From assembly GCA_015075445.1 (NCBI GenBank), contig JABTUJ010000008.1, positions 140,422 to 204,421 on the forward strand: a DNA stretch of 64,000 bases, given 5' to 3'. Shown here piece by piece: positions 1-9,412 of the stretch. A program made the translations under genes and the position numbers. Below the pieces are notes generated by a model. The model saw only the letters and a list, made by a program, of their open reading frames with translations, did no database searches and was not told the origin of the DNA. Every line of letters starts with the position of its first letter. The first letter of the stretch is position 1. This DNA is from Verrucomicrobiales bacterium. Its GTDB lineage: Bacteria; Verrucomicrobiota; Verrucomicrobiia; Limisphaerales; J093.

Positions 1-2
1 GG

Positions 3-947
3 CATCATCCCACCACCCCGATGGACGAAGCGGACCTGCGACTGCACCTCGCCAAACAGACCCGCAAGACCATCGGCCTGCTGGATGTCGTCCAGTTGGA
101 ATCGCCCCGGGCTGCGGCCTGTCTACGTCAGCTCCTGGATGCCGGCACCGAGATCGTTCTCTTCGATGTGTTCAACGACCGCCATCTGACGCGGCTGGGC
201 GCATTGATCGGCCAGCACGCGAATCCGGGCCAACCCCTGTTCGTCGTGGGATCGTCCTGTGTGGCCGACGCGCTGACGGCGTGGTGGCGGCGGTGCGGGA
301 CGCTGCGGGTGCGAGCGCCGAAGTTGTCTCTGAAGCCTGCTTCGGCGCTGGTGGTGGTTTCGGGCAGTTGCTCGCCGGTGACCGATCGCCAGATCCGCCG
401 GGCGCTCGCCGCGGGATTTGCCGAGATCGCGCTGGACACGGCGGCCTTGGTCGATCCCAAGACACGGGTCTCCGAGATGGATCGAGTCCTGCACGCCGCC
501 GCCCCGTCCTTTTCGGCGCAGCGCAGTGTGGTCTTTCATACGGCCCGTGGCCCGCAAGATCCGCGTTTGGCCAGCACGCAGCGCGTACTGAAGCGATTGA
601 ATCTCCGGTCCGCTGCCACGCTCGGCACCCTCCTGGGCGAACTACTCGCGAAGGCGCTGGAGCAAACCGGTTGGCGGCGCGGGGCCGTGACCGGGGGCGA
701 CACCTCGAGCTTTGCCGCCCGCGCCCTGGGTGTCGAGGCGCTCGAGTATCTGGCGCCCATTGCTCCCGGCGCGCCCTTGTGCCGGGTGCATGCGCCCGGC
801 CAAGCTGCCGACGGACGGGAGATCGTCTTCAAAGGCGGCCAGAACGGCCGGGACGATTTCTTCCTCACTGCCTGCCAGGGGAATCCTCCCGCGGCTGCGC
901 GGCGTCGGGCGGTCGAGTCGGCCCAGCCTGGCGCTGGCCAGCGGTGA
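3..947 (+). CDS. DUF1537 (four-carbon acid sugar kinase family) protein, 5' end outside window; candidate 3-oxo-isoapionate kinase
   Basis: The protein belongs to the DUF1537 kinase family, which phosphorylates small branched or four-carbon sugar acids. The frame is open to the window edge, and HHPTTPMDEADLRLHLA just after the edge matches the middle of the family, so the N-terminal catalytic domain lies upstream. The C-terminal nucleotide-binding half is complete: GGDTSS appears at about two thirds, and FKGGQNGRDDFF near the end is the family glycine/lysine motif. The next gene is ApnO-like and an ApnL-like lactonase lies six genes on. This makes 3-oxo-isoapionate kinase (OiaK) of D-apiose catabolism the best guess. 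Threonate or erythronate kinases are the alternatives. Family is clear; substrate is inferred from context. Confidence 0.85.
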   Translation, partial: HHPTTPMDEADLRLHLAKQTRKTIGLLDVVQLESPRAAACLRQLLDAGTEIVLFDVFNDRHLTRLGALIGQHANPGQPLFVVGSSCVADALTAWWRRCGTLRVRAPKLSLKPASALVVVSGSCSPVTDRQIRRALAAGFAEIALDTAALVDPKTRVSEMDRVLHAAAPSFSAQRSVVFHTARGPQDPRLASTQRVLKRLNLRSAATLGTLLGELLAKALEQTGWRRGAVTGGDTSSFAARALGVEALEYLAPIAPGAPLCRVHAPGQAADGREIVFKGGQNGRDDFFLTACQGNPPAAARRRAVESAQPGAGQR

Positions 948-1008
948 CAGGTGACCAATAGCCAGCAACGATCAACCAACCAGCTACTACCAAGTTACCC
1001 TCACTCCT

Positions 1009-1863
1009 ATGTCAACCATCGCCATCCTGGGTGCCGGCGGCAAAATGGGCTGTCGGCTGACCGATAATCTGATGAAGTACGACCACGCGCTGTTGCTGGT
1101 GGAAATCAGCGAGACCGGGTTGGCCAACATCGCCCAACGCGGCCTGACCCCCACGCCCCAAGCGGAGGCGCTGACCCGGGCGGAGGTGCTTATCCTGGCC
1201 TTGCCGGACCGGCTGATGAGCCAGATCGCGCACGGGGTGGTGCCGCAGCTCAGGCCCGGCACGCTGGTCATCACGCTGGACCCCGCGGTCGCCCATGCGG
1301 GAGGGCTGCCCCCGCGGTCCGACATCTCCTACTTCGTGACGCATCCATGTCATCCCAGCCTGTTCGAGCATTTCGAGACAGCGGCGGAGCGCGACGACTT
1401 CTTTGGCGGCATTCGGGCGCGGCAGGCCATCGTGTGTGCCCTGATGCAGGGACCGGAGGCGCACTACGCACTGGGGGAAGGACTGGCCAGGCAGTTCTTC
1501 GGCCCGGTGACCCGCAGCCACCGCATCACCGTTGAGCAGATGGCCATCCTGGAGCCCACCATGGCCGAGGCCTGCGGGATCGCGCTGGTGCTGGCACTGC
1601 GCGAGGTGCTCGAGGAAGCCGTGCGCCGGGGCGTGCCCCGCGCGGCGGCGGAGGATTTCATGTACGGTCACGTGAAGGTCGAACTTGGCATCGGCTTTGG
1701 CCGGGCCGGATTCCCGTTTTCCGACGGCGCCAAGCTCATCGCGGCGTATGGCAGGGAGCGCATTTTCCGCGACGACTGGCTGAAGCTGTTTGAGCCGGCC
1801 AGCGTGAAGGAGCAAGTGGACACGATTCTGGCGGGGAGGTTGCCGGAGCCGGTGCGATCCTGA
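1009..1863 (+). CDS. apnO: PGDH_C-family NAD(P)-dependent oxidoreductase, candidate D-apionate oxidoisomerase
   Basis: This 284-residue protein starts with a Rossmann nucleotide-binding loop, IAILGAGGKMG, at residues 4-14. The rest looks like the phosphogluconate-dehydrogenase-type C-terminal domain (PGDH_C), with a conserved FVTHPCHPS stretch near residue 107 and GPVTRSHRITVEQMAILEP in the middle. D-apionate oxidoisomerase (ApnO), which turns D-apionate into 3-oxo-isoapionate, belongs as I recall to this family. The genes on either side (DUF1537 kinase; TIM-barrel enzyme 8 bp downstream) and the ApnL-like lactonase in the same operon fit that role. A different 3-hydroxyacid dehydrogenase specificity cannot be excluded from sequence alone. 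Confidence 0.75.
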   Translation: MSTIAILGAGGKMGCRLTDNLMKYDHALLLVEISETGLANIAQRGLTPTPQAEALTRAEVLILALPDRLMSQIAHGVVPQLRPGTLVITLDPAVAHAGGLPPRSDISYFVTHPCHPSLFEHFETAAERDDFFGGIRARQAIVCALMQGPEAHYALGEGLARQFFGPVTRSHRITVEQMAILEPTMAEACGIALVLALREVLEEAVRRGVPRAAAEDFMYGHVKVELGIGFGRAGFPFSDGAKLIAAYGRERIFRDDWLKLFEPASVKEQVDTILAGRLPEPVRS

Positions 1864-1870
1864 TCCGGCC

Positions 1871-2683
1871 ATGCGTCTTGGAATCGGATCCTACGCTTAC
1901 GCCTGGTCGATCGGAGTGCCGGGCCATCTGCCCGCGCGGCCCCTGACGGTCTTCGACCTGCTGGCCGAGGCGGTGCGACTCGGAGTGCGGGTGATCCAGG
2001 TGTGCGACAACCTGCCTTTGACGTCCCTGACGGGCGGGGAGCTGGACGAGTTCGAGCGACGCGCAGTGGCCGCGGGTGTGGCCGTGGAAGTGGGCATGCG
2101 CGGCCTGCAACCGGATCACGTGCGCGCCCATCTGCGGCTGGCGCAACGGTTCCACAGCCCTTTCGTGCGCCTGGTGGTGGACGGGCCGGGCGACGAACCG
2201 TCCCCGGCGGAAGTCGTGGCGCGGCTTCGGGCGTTGCTGCCCGAGTTTCAGCGGGCGGGTGTGAAAGTCGCCGTGGAGAACCACGATCGGTTCCAGGCCC
2301 GTACCCTGGTGGGGATCATCGAACAAGTGGGGGCGGAAGACGCGGGCATTTGCCTGGACACGGTCAACTCGTTTGGCGCGCTGGAGGGGCCGGAGGTCGT
2401 GGTCCAGCAACTCGCGCCTTACACGTTGAACTTGCACGTCAAAGATTTCACCATCCAGCGCATGGCCTCCAAGATGGGATTCGTTCTGACCGGCTGCCCC
2501 GCCGGGGAAGGACGTCTGGACCTGCCGTGGCTGCTGGGGCAGCTCCGTCGCGTTGGCCGCGACGTGAACGCGATCCTGGAGACCTGGCCGCCTTGGGGTC
2601 CGACGCTCGAAGCCACCCTCGATCGCGAACGCCTTTGGGCGGAGACCAGCGTGCGCCATCTCCGTCAACTGATCCCCGATTGA
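1871..2683 (+). CDS. Xylose-isomerase-like TIM-barrel enzyme (sugar isomerase/epimerase or OiaC-type decarboxylase)
   Basis: This 270-residue AP_endonuc_2-type TIM barrel starts at MRLGIGSYAYAW. The usual divalent-metal ligands are visible: Glu in VAVENHDRF (about residue 136), Asp in CLDTVNS (about 162), His in NLHVKDF (about 189) and Glu in ILETWPP (about 239). Members act as sugar (phosphate) isomerases, epimerases or, for OiaC, as the decarboxylase turning 3-oxo-isoapionate into L-erythrulose. Position directly after the ApnO-like gene makes an OiaC-like role plausible but unproven. It is separated from the substrate-binding protein gene by 13 bp, so it is almost certainly co-transcribed with the importer. 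Confidence 0.8.
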   Translation: MRLGIGSYAYAWSIGVPGHLPARPLTVFDLLAEAVRLGVRVIQVCDNLPLTSLTGGELDEFERRAVAAGVAVEVGMRGLQPDHVRAHLRLAQRFHSPFVRLVVDGPGDEPSPAEVVARLRALLPEFQRAGVKVAVENHDRFQARTLVGIIEQVGAEDAGICLDTVNSFGALEGPEVVVQQLAPYTLNLHVKDFTIQRMASKMGFVLTGCPAGEGRLDLPWLLGQLRRVGRDVNAILETWPPWGPTLEATLDRERLWAETSVRHLRQLIPD

Positions 2684-2696
2684 ACCCTCCCTTCCC

Positions 2697-3779
2697 ATGA
2701 CGACACGTCCAGATTTCCCCGACCCGGTGTGTGATGCCCATCGCGGTCGCGCTTCGGTTTTGGCCCGCCTCGACCTCCGTGCGCTGGCCTCCCTGGTCCT
2801 GGCCGGGCTCCTGACCGGTTGTGGCCCCTCGGCCGACCCGGGGCCGACGCGCAGCGGCGCTGCGAGCCGGCCGCTCACGGTCGGGGTGAACTTCGAGACC
2901 CTGCAGACCGAGTACTGGGTGGCCGGCTTCGAGGCCATCAAGACCGAGTTGAAGGCACGGGACATCCGCGTGCTTGAGTCGGTCGCGGACGGTGACGCCA
3001 ATCGCCAACTGCAGCAGGTGCGCACCTTCATCACCCGCCGGGTGGATGGGATCATCCTCGTGCCGAAGGACGCCAAGACCTGCATTCCGGCCATCAAAGC
3101 CGCGAACGAAGCGGGCATTCCCATCGTGCTTTTCAATCGCCCGGCGGCCGCCGCCGAGGGGGTCCGATCGGTTGCCGTTGTGGCGGACAACCGCAAGCTG
3201 ACCCGGGAGACCGTCGCGTTCATGGTCGAGCAAGCCCGTCAGACCGGGCGCAAGCACAAAGCCATGGTGGTGGTCGGAGATTTGGGCGACATCAACGCCA
3301 TCGGACGCAAGGACGGCTTCTACGACGCCGTCCAGGGGCAGGAAGCGGTGGTCGAAGTCGTGGCGGAAGTGCCTTCGGAGTGGAATCAGGAAAAGGCGCG
3401 GGCCGGGGTGGTCAATGCGCTGCAGGCCCACCCGGACATCTCGTTCATCTTCTCCTCCTCGGACTTCCTTTTCCCCTCGATCGTGGCTGCCCTGAAGTCG
3501 GCGAACCGGTATCACAAGATCGGCGCGCCGGGGCATGTGATCCTCGGCGGGTTCGACGGCGACGCCACCGCCTACCAGATGCTGGTGGAGGGTTACCTGG
3601 ACGCGACAGGGGTGCAGGACGTGTATTTCGAGGCCGAGCAGTGCGTGCAGGCGTTGCTCGATCAACTGGCGGGCAAGGAAGTCCCGCCGGTGATTCTGGA
3701 TCCCGGCTTCGTGATTCATCAGGGCAATCTCGAGGAGAAGAAAGCGCGGATGTGGGGCGCCCACGTCGCCCGTCGGTGA
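2697..3779 (+). CDS. Sugar ABC transporter substrate-binding lipoprotein (RbsB type)
   Basis: This is the 360-residue periplasmic binding protein of the first importer. The signal sequence is unusually long before the hydrophobic core, and the lipobox LTGC places the lipidated Cys at about residue 42. The mature part is a type I periplasmic binding fold (Peripla_BP_4): LTVGVNFETLQTEYWVAGFEAIK begins it, and FSSSDFLFPSIVAAL and ILGGFDGDATAYQ mark the later sugar-binding elements. A start nearer the hydrophobic stretch is possible. The stop overlaps the permease start, and a complete RbsC/A/C set follows. By context the ligand may be D-apiose or a related plant sugar. Confidence 0.9.
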   Translation: MTTRPDFPDPVCDAHRGRASVLARLDLRALASLVLAGLLTGCGPSADPGPTRSGAASRPLTVGVNFETLQTEYWVAGFEAIKTELKARDIRVLESVADGDANRQLQQVRTFITRRVDGIILVPKDAKTCIPAIKAANEAGIPIVLFNRPAAAAEGVRSVAVVADNRKLTRETVAFMVEQARQTGRKHKAMVVVGDLGDINAIGRKDGFYDAVQGQEAVVEVVAEVPSEWNQEKARAGVVNALQAHPDISFIFSSSDFLFPSIVAALKSANRYHKIGAPGHVILGGFDGDATAYQMLVEGYLDATGVQDVYFEAEQCVQALLDQLAGKEVPPVILDPGFVIHQGNLEEKKARMWGAHVARR

Positions 3780-4852
3780 AGCCCGTTTCGCCCAGCGCCC
3801 CTGCCGAGACCTCGCGGCCGAGGCCGAGTGCGGTGACGCCGCCGGCCTCTCTGTCTTCCGGGTCGGCGTCCGCGCCCGCCGGTCGCTGGCGGCAGTGGGC
3901 GCAGCGCGCGGTGCTCTCGGAGTACCTGGTCGCCTGGCTTTGTCTGGCCTATTTCGTGGCGCTGGCTCCGTTCGCTCCGGGATTTGCCTCGCTGGACAAT
4001 CTGCGGACGATTCTGGCCTATCTGCTGCCGATCCTGGTGGTGTCGGTGGGGCTGACCCTGGTGCTCATCCTCGGGGGGATCGACCTTTCGGTCACGTCCA
4101 TGATCGCGCTGGCCAGCGTGGTGGGAGGCAAGATCATGAGCGGCGAGGAAGGCTGGTTGGCAGGCCACGCGCTTGCCGTGCCGGTCGGCATCGTGGCCAT
4201 GCTGGGCACCGGGGTTTTGCTGGGCGCCGTCAACGGGTTGGCCGTCACGGTTGGCCGGATCCCGGCGTTCATCGCGACGCTCACGACCATGATGTTCGTC
4301 AGCGGGTTGGCGATCTGGGTCACGCTCTCGCGCAAGATCGGCGGTTTGCCTGACGGTTTTCTGGTCCTGGGCCAACGTCTGTGGGTGGCGGTCGGCATCG
4401 CCGGAGGCGCGGCGTGGGTGGCGCATGCGGGGCTTTCGCGGACGCTTTACGGAAAATGGCTCTACGCCATCGGCCACAACGTGCGCGCCGCCCGGGTGTC
4501 GGGCGTGCCGGTTGGCTGGGTCACGTTCGGGACTTACGTCGTCAGCGGTGGGTTCGCCGGGTTGGCGGCCATCCTTTTTACGGCCGTGCTCGAAACCGGC
4601 AATCCGGAGATGGCGCGCGACAACCTGCTGGACGTCGTGGGCGCGGTGGTGATTGGCGGCACGAGCCTTTACGGCGGTAAGGGCACGATCGTCGGCACGG
4701 TGTTCGGTGTGCTGTTCCTGGCCTTGGTGGACAACAGCCTGAACCTGCTGGGCCTGAGTTTCTACAGCATCATGATGGTCAAGGGCGGGGTGATCCTGGC
4801 GGCCGCGCTGGTGGACACGACGAGGAACCGCTGGAGGGGAGGGGCGCGATGA
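3776..4852 (+). CDS. Sugar ABC transporter permease (RbsC type)
   Basis: This inner-membrane permease of the BPD_transp_2 family has 358 residues. I chose the GTG at 3776 because it overlaps the upstream stop (GTGA) and removes a long extension that is only the other frame of the binding-protein gene. After a Pro/Ser-rich N-terminal tail of about 40 residues come multiple hydrophobic helices. The family motif LGGIDLSVTSMIALAS lies near residue 102, and NPEMARDNLLDVVGAVVIGGTSLYGGKGT near residue 280 carries the late conserved loop. The ATPase gene overlaps by ATGA. A second permease follows the ATPase, so the channel is probably a heterodimer. Confidence 0.9.
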   Translation: MKPVSPSAPAETSRPRPSAVTPPASLSSGSASAPAGRWRQWAQRAVLSEYLVAWLCLAYFVALAPFAPGFASLDNLRTILAYLLPILVVSVGLTLVLILGGIDLSVTSMIALASVVGGKIMSGEEGWLAGHALAVPVGIVAMLGTGVLLGAVNGLAVTVGRIPAFIATLTTMMFVSGLAIWVTLSRKIGGLPDGFLVLGQRLWVAVGIAGGAAWVAHAGLSRTLYGKWLYAIGHNVRAARVSGVPVGWVTFGTYVVSGGFAGLAAILFTAVLETGNPEMARDNLLDVVGAVVIGGTSLYGGKGTIVGTVFGVLFLALVDNSLNLLGLSFYSIMMVKGGVILAAALVDTTRNRWRGGAR

Positions 4853-6363
4853 CTCCGGCCCTGCGTTTCCGCGGCATCACCAAGAGCTTCTTCGGCGTGA
4901 AGGTGCTCCAGGAGGTCAGCTTCGTTGTCCCCGGCGGGCAGACCGTGGGCATCGTGGGCGAGAACGGCGCCGGCAAATCCACCTTGATGAACATCCTGGG
5001 TGGCAACCTGCAACCGGACGACGGCGAGATGGAGTTCGACGGGCAACGCTATGCCCCGGCGAGCCCAGGCGACGCCCGGCGTGCGGGCATCGCGTTCGTG
5101 CATCAGGAATTGAACCTCTTCGGCAACCTCGCCATCGCAGAGAATCTCTTCCTGGGGGGGTTCCCCTGGCGAGCACGCTGGCTGCCCTGGATCCATCGCC
5201 GGCGGATCCATGAACGGGCGCGTCAATGGCTCGCCGAGGTGAACCTGCCGCATGCGCCGGACACGCTGGTGGAGCGACTTTCCGCCGGGGAACGGCAACT
5301 GGTGGAGATCGCCAAGGCCCTGGCCGGGGACGCCCGGCTGATCATCCTCGATGAACCCACCACCTCCCTGACGGCGGTCGAGGCGGAACGGCTGTTTGCC
5401 ATCCTGGGCCGACTGCGGCAGCGCGGGATTTCCCTGATCTACATCTCCCACAGTCTGGGGGACGTCCTGCGACTCTGCGATCAGGTGGTCGTGCTGCGCG
5501 ACGGGGCCGTGGTGGCCCAGGCCCCGGCCCGAGAACTCACGGTGGAACGGATCGTCGCCTGGATGGTGGGCCGGGAAATCTCCCAGTTGTTTCCGCCCCG
5601 GACCGGGCAACCCACGGACCGGGTGCTGCTCGACGTGGCTGGCGTCACCCAGCCCGGCGTGGTCAAACGCGTCAGCTTCCAACTGCGCGCGGGTGAGATC
5701 CTGGGCCTCTCCGGTTTGATGGGGGCGGGACGATCGGAACTCGCCCGCATCCTGTTCGGCCTCGATCCCTGCGCCGCGGGCGACGTGCGGTTGGGCGGCG
5801 AATCCCTGCGCGGTCAGCCGCCCCGTGAACGCATCCGGCGCGGTCTGGCCTTGGTGACCGAAGACCGGCGTTGGGACGGCCTCTGCGCCGAAGCCACCAT
5901 CGGGGACAACCTGACGCTGGTGGCGCTGCCGAACCTGACCCGGTCGCCTCTTGCCTGGGTGGACCGCGCGGCGGCAGGTCAGGCCGTCCAGCGCATTCGT
6001 GAGGCCGTGCGCTTGACGCCGGCGGCCCGCGACGAGCAGCCCGTCAAGACCCTCAGCGGCGGCAACCAACAGAAGGTCGTCCTCGCCAAGTGGCTGCTGA
6101 ACGAGCCTCAGGTGTTCATTCTGGACGAACCGACGCGCGGCATCGATGTCGGCGCCCGGTACGAGATCTATCGGCTCATCCAGGAACTGGCCGCGCGGGG
6201 CGCGGGCGTGCTGATGATCTCCTCCGAGATCGAGGAGCTCATCGGGCTGTGCGACCGCATCCTCGTGATGCGCCGCGGTGAGATCCGTGACTGCATCGAA
6301 CCGGCGGCCTTCGATCGCGAGCGCATCCTGCGGGCGGCGTTACACGAGGAGGTGGGGGTATGA
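4849..6363 (+). CDS. Sugar ABC transporter ATP-binding protein (RbsA/MglA type, two ATPase domains)
   Basis: This 504-residue protein has the usual length and layout of the sugar importer ATPases. Domain 1 has Walker A GENGAGKST at residues 37-45, signature LSAGERQ at about 144 and Walker B ILDEP at about 166. Domain 2 starts near residue 255, with the degenerate Walker A GLMGAGRSE typical of the family, signature LSGGNQQK and Walker B FILDEPTRGIDVG. It energises import by the two flanking permeases. Start and stop both overlap neighbours by ATGA, showing tight translational coupling. Confidence 0.93.
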   Translation: MTPALRFRGITKSFFGVKVLQEVSFVVPGGQTVGIVGENGAGKSTLMNILGGNLQPDDGEMEFDGQRYAPASPGDARRAGIAFVHQELNLFGNLAIAENLFLGGFPWRARWLPWIHRRRIHERARQWLAEVNLPHAPDTLVERLSAGERQLVEIAKALAGDARLIILDEPTTSLTAVEAERLFAILGRLRQRGISLIYISHSLGDVLRLCDQVVVLRDGAVVAQAPARELTVERIVAWMVGREISQLFPPRTGQPTDRVLLDVAGVTQPGVVKRVSFQLRAGEILGLSGLMGAGRSELARILFGLDPCAAGDVRLGGESLRGQPPRERIRRGLALVTEDRRWDGLCAEATIGDNLTLVALPNLTRSPLAWVDRAAAGQAVQRIREAVRLTPAARDEQPVKTLSGGNQQKVVLAKWLLNEPQVFILDEPTRGIDVGARYEIYRLIQELAARGAGVLMISSEIEELIGLCDRILVMRRGEIRDCIEPAAFDRERILRAALHEEVGV

Positions 6364-7352
6364 CGGCCCCGGTCGGACGTTCCCTTGGCCTGCTCCTGCT
6401 CAACCAGGCTTCCCTGGTGCTGTTTGCCGGCGTGGTCCTCACCTTCGGACTGATGTCCCCGGCGTTCCTTCAGCCCGCCAACGCCTCCAACATCCTCATC
6501 CAACCCGCCTCCACCGGCATCCTGGCGGTTGGCATGACCTTCGTGTTGCTGACGGCCGGAGTGGATCTCTCCGTGGGCGCCATCATGTTTGTGGCGGCGG
6601 CGGTGGGGGGAAAGCTGATCCTGGGCGGGTGGCCCTTCGGAGGCGTGCTGGCGGTCATGATCCTCATCGGCGTGCTCTACGGGGCGATGAACGCCTGGTT
6701 CATCACGCAGTTCGCGATCCTGGCGTTCGTCGTCACCCTCGCCACGCGGTATTTCGGACGCGGCCTGGGTCTGCGCATCACCGAGACGCGCGCCATGAAC
6801 CTGCCGGAGAGCTTTTACGAACTGGGTGCGGCGCGGGTGCTGGGCGTGCCGCTCCCCATCCTGGTCTTCGCGCTGATTGTCGTGGTGGCGCACGTGGTGC
6901 TGACGCGCACCCCGTTTGGCCGGCAGGTGTACGCGGTGGGCGCCGATGTCGAGGCAGCTCGCAAGGCGGGCGTCCGCACCCGGGCGGTGCTGTTCGCCGT
7001 GTACGTGATCTGCGGTTTTTGCGCCGCCGCGGCGGGGATGGTGGCCCTATCCCAGGCGCCCGCGGTCTCGCCGACGTTCGGCAACAACCGTGAGTTCATG
7101 GCCATCGCGGCCGCGGTGCTGGGGGGGACCAGCCTCTTTGGCGGCCGGGGCGCCGTGTTTCCGGGAACGGTGTTGGGCGCGGTGCTGATACAGACCATCG
7201 AGAACGGCCTGACCATCCTCAACGTCAACTCCTATCTCTATCCCCTCATCACCAGCGGAGTGATCTTCATCGCCGTGCTCCTGGACGCGACCCGCTGCCG
7301 CGTACTGGCGCACGTGAATCGCAGGAAGATATTTGTCGAGACCGGATCATGA
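6360..7352 (+). CDS. Sugar ABC transporter permease (second subunit, RbsC type)
   Basis: This 330-residue BPD_transp_2 permease overlaps the ATPase gene by ATGA. Hydrophobic helices alternate throughout. The conserved GVDLSVGAIMFVAAAVGGK segment lies near residue 73, and FGNNREFMAIAAAVLGGTSLFGGRG is the conserved loop near residue 240. With the permease at 3776-4852 it probably forms a heterodimeric channel. The lactonase gene begins only 12 bp after its stop, so the transport and catabolic genes appear to form one transcription unit. Confidence 0.92.
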   Translation: MTAPVGRSLGLLLLNQASLVLFAGVVLTFGLMSPAFLQPANASNILIQPASTGILAVGMTFVLLTAGVDLSVGAIMFVAAAVGGKLILGGWPFGGVLAVMILIGVLYGAMNAWFITQFAILAFVVTLATRYFGRGLGLRITETRAMNLPESFYELGAARVLGVPLPILVFALIVVVAHVVLTRTPFGRQVYAVGADVEAARKAGVRTRAVLFAVYVICGFCAAAAGMVALSQAPAVSPTFGNNREFMAIAAAVLGGTSLFGGRGAVFPGTVLGAVLIQTIENGLTILNVNSYLYPLITSGVIFIAVLLDATRCRVLAHVNRRKIFVETGS

Positions 7353-7364
7353 AGCGCTCAATCC

Positions 7365-9209
7365 ATGCTCAGTGAGACTTTCCGAACTTACGGCCAAGCC
7401 GAACCTCCCGCGGAACTGATCGCGTTGCGCACCGGTCCGCTCACGGTGCTGTATGATCCGACGACCGGCTTCGTGCGCCGGATCCAGTGTGGCGAACGAG
7501 AGGTGCTTCGCGGCATTTACGCCGCCGTGCGCGACCACAACTGGGACACCATCCCCGCCACCCTGCGCGGGACGAAGCGCGAGATCGGGGCGGAGTCGTT
7601 CCAGATCGAGTTCGAGTCCGAGCACCGCCGGCGCGACGTTCATTTCGTGTGGCGCGGCTCGATTCGCGGCGGGAGCGACGGCGTCCTCCGGTACGGGTTG
7701 GATGGCGAGGCCCGGACCACCTTTCAAAGGAACCGGATTGGGTTCTGCGTCCTCCATCCGATCCGGGAATGCGCCGGCGCCGCGGCCCGCCAGACGCGCA
7801 CCGATGGCCGCGTCGTGGCCTGCCGGTTTCCCGACATCATCGAGCGCCAGATTTTCGGGCAGAACAGCTTCCATGATCTTCGGGCCCTGTCCCATGAAGT
7901 GGCGCCCGGCTGCTGGGCCGAGGTCGAGTTCGAGGGCGAGGTGTTCGAGCTGGAAGACCAGCGCAACTGGACGGATGCCAGCTTCAAGACGTACGGCACG
8001 CCGCTGGCCCGGCCCTTCCCGGTCGAGGTCCCGGCGGGCACGCAAATCCGACAACAGGTCACGTTGCGACTGCGGGGAACGCCTCCTGCCGTTCCGGGTC
8101 GCCCGGTGGTGGCAGGCAGGTCGTCGGTGGCGATGCTCGCCCTCACGGTCCCCAACGAGGGGCAGGTGCCCCTGCCGCACCTCGGACTCGGCATCGCCAG
8201 TCATGGCGAACCCCTGAGCGAACGGGAGCTGGGCCGGTTGCGCACGCTGCGCCTTTCTCATCTGCGCCTGGACTTGCACCTGGGGTCGCCCGCCTGGCCG
8301 GACCAGTGGGAGCGCGCCGCGCGACAGACCCAACAACTGGGGGTCGCCCTGGAACTGGCCCTGCACCTGCCGCGCTCTGGCGAGGTGGATTTGGGCGAAC
8401 TCCGCCGCCTTGTCCAGAGGGGTGCGGTTCCACTGGCGCGTGTCCTGGCCCTGCGCGAAGGCGAAGCAGCCACCACCCCGGGAACGCTGAGGCTCGCGCG
8501 CGAGGCGGTCGGGAAACTCCCGGTGCCGGTGGGGGCGGGGAGCGACGCGAACTTCTGCGAAGTCAACCGCGAGCAAGCCCTGGGGCACCTGGCCCTGGCC
8601 GAGGCGGACTTCGTCTTCTGGTCCCTCAATCCCCAGGTCCATGCCTTCGATCACCTCTCGCTCGTCGAGACCCTCGAAGCCCAACCGGAGACGGTGAAGA
8701 CCGCGCGCGCCTTTGCGGGTGGCAAATCCCTGGTGATCTCTCCCGTCACACTCAAGCAGCGCTTCAACCCGGTGGCCAGGGGTGCGCCGCCGCCTGTGCC
8801 GCCGGGACAATTGCCCCCGCCGGTGGACCCGCGGCAGCTCAGCCTGTTTGGCGCAGCGTGGACGCTGGGAAGTCTGGCGGCGCTGAGCCACGCCGGCGCG
8901 GCCAGCCTGACCTGCTACGAGACCACCGGTTGGCGCGGCCTGATGGAGACCGAGACGGGCTCTCCTCTACCGGAGCGGTTTCCCTCCCAGCCGGGCGAGG
9001 TGTTCCCGCTCTTCCATGTCTTTGCCGCCCTGGCGGGTCTTCGACCGATGGTGGCCGTGACCAGCGACCGGGTTGGCGGCGCGGGCCTGTTCCAGTCCAG
9101 CGGCGAGCGCCGACTGCTCCTGGCGAACCTGGACCCACGCTCCACTGGAGATCCACCGCTCACGGCGGCCCGGCGGCCTGGCCGCGCATGCTCGATGCGG
9201 CGAGCCTGA
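7365..9209 (+). CDS. apnL: ApnL-like D-apionate lactonase (C-terminus frameshifted)
   Basis: The protein resembles D-apionate lactonase (ApnL), which opens D-apionolactone to D-apionate. Recognisable blocks are the N-terminal REVLRGIYAAVRDHNWDTIP (about residues 46-65), IGFCVLHPIRE (about 126-136), FEGEVFELEDQRNWTDASFKTYG with PLARPFPVEVPAG after it (about 188-225), a central TIM-barrel-like region, and a C-terminal FQSSGERRLLLANL. The length is close to what I recall for the family. The last residues of this frame look wrong: RMLDAASLIDRSHPSGA and LTAYAFAYVDWP in another frame, ending at 9331, look like the real C-terminus. One or two indels near 9130-9165 probably separate them. Confidence 0.82.
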   Translation: MLSETFRTYGQAEPPAELIALRTGPLTVLYDPTTGFVRRIQCGEREVLRGIYAAVRDHNWDTIPATLRGTKREIGAESFQIEFESEHRRRDVHFVWRGSIRGGSDGVLRYGLDGEARTTFQRNRIGFCVLHPIRECAGAAARQTRTDGRVVACRFPDIIERQIFGQNSFHDLRALSHEVAPGCWAEVEFEGEVFELEDQRNWTDASFKTYGTPLARPFPVEVPAGTQIRQQVTLRLRGTPPAVPGRPVVAGRSSVAMLALTVPNEGQVPLPHLGLGIASHGEPLSERELGRLRTLRLSHLRLDLHLGSPAWPDQWERAARQTQQLGVALELALHLPRSGEVDLGELRRLVQRGAVPLARVLALREGEAATTPGTLRLAREAVGKLPVPVGAGSDANFCEVNREQALGHLALAEADFVFWSLNPQVHAFDHLSLVETLEAQPETVKTARAFAGGKSLVISPVTLKQRFNPVARGAPPPVPPGQLPPPVDPRQLSLFGAAWTLGSLAALSHAGAASLTCYETTGWRGLMETETGSPLPERFPSQPGEVFPLFHVFAALAGLRPMVAVTSDRVGGAGLFQSSGERRLLLANLDPRSTGDPPLTAARRPGRACSMRRA

Positions 9210-9412
9210 TTGACCGGAGCCATCCCTCGGGAGCTTCTCTGGTGGCGAAAGCGGATGGGGTCACCGCTCCGTCGGGCGGAGTGAAGCTGGTTCTGACGGC
9301 GTACGCTTTTGCGTATGTCGATTGGCCGTGAAGGCGTGGCTGGCCACCGCGATCGCCATGTCGCAGCGTCCACTGCCCTCTGTGGCCTCCCAGATAGAAT
9401 CGCGTGGTCTCT

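Noticed and set aside
3..2683. Assignment of the first genes to D- or L-threonate or erythronate catabolism
   Set aside because: DUF1537 kinases serve those pathways too, but the ApnL-like lactonase and ApsD-like dehydrogenase in the same unit fit apiose better. It is kept as the alternative.
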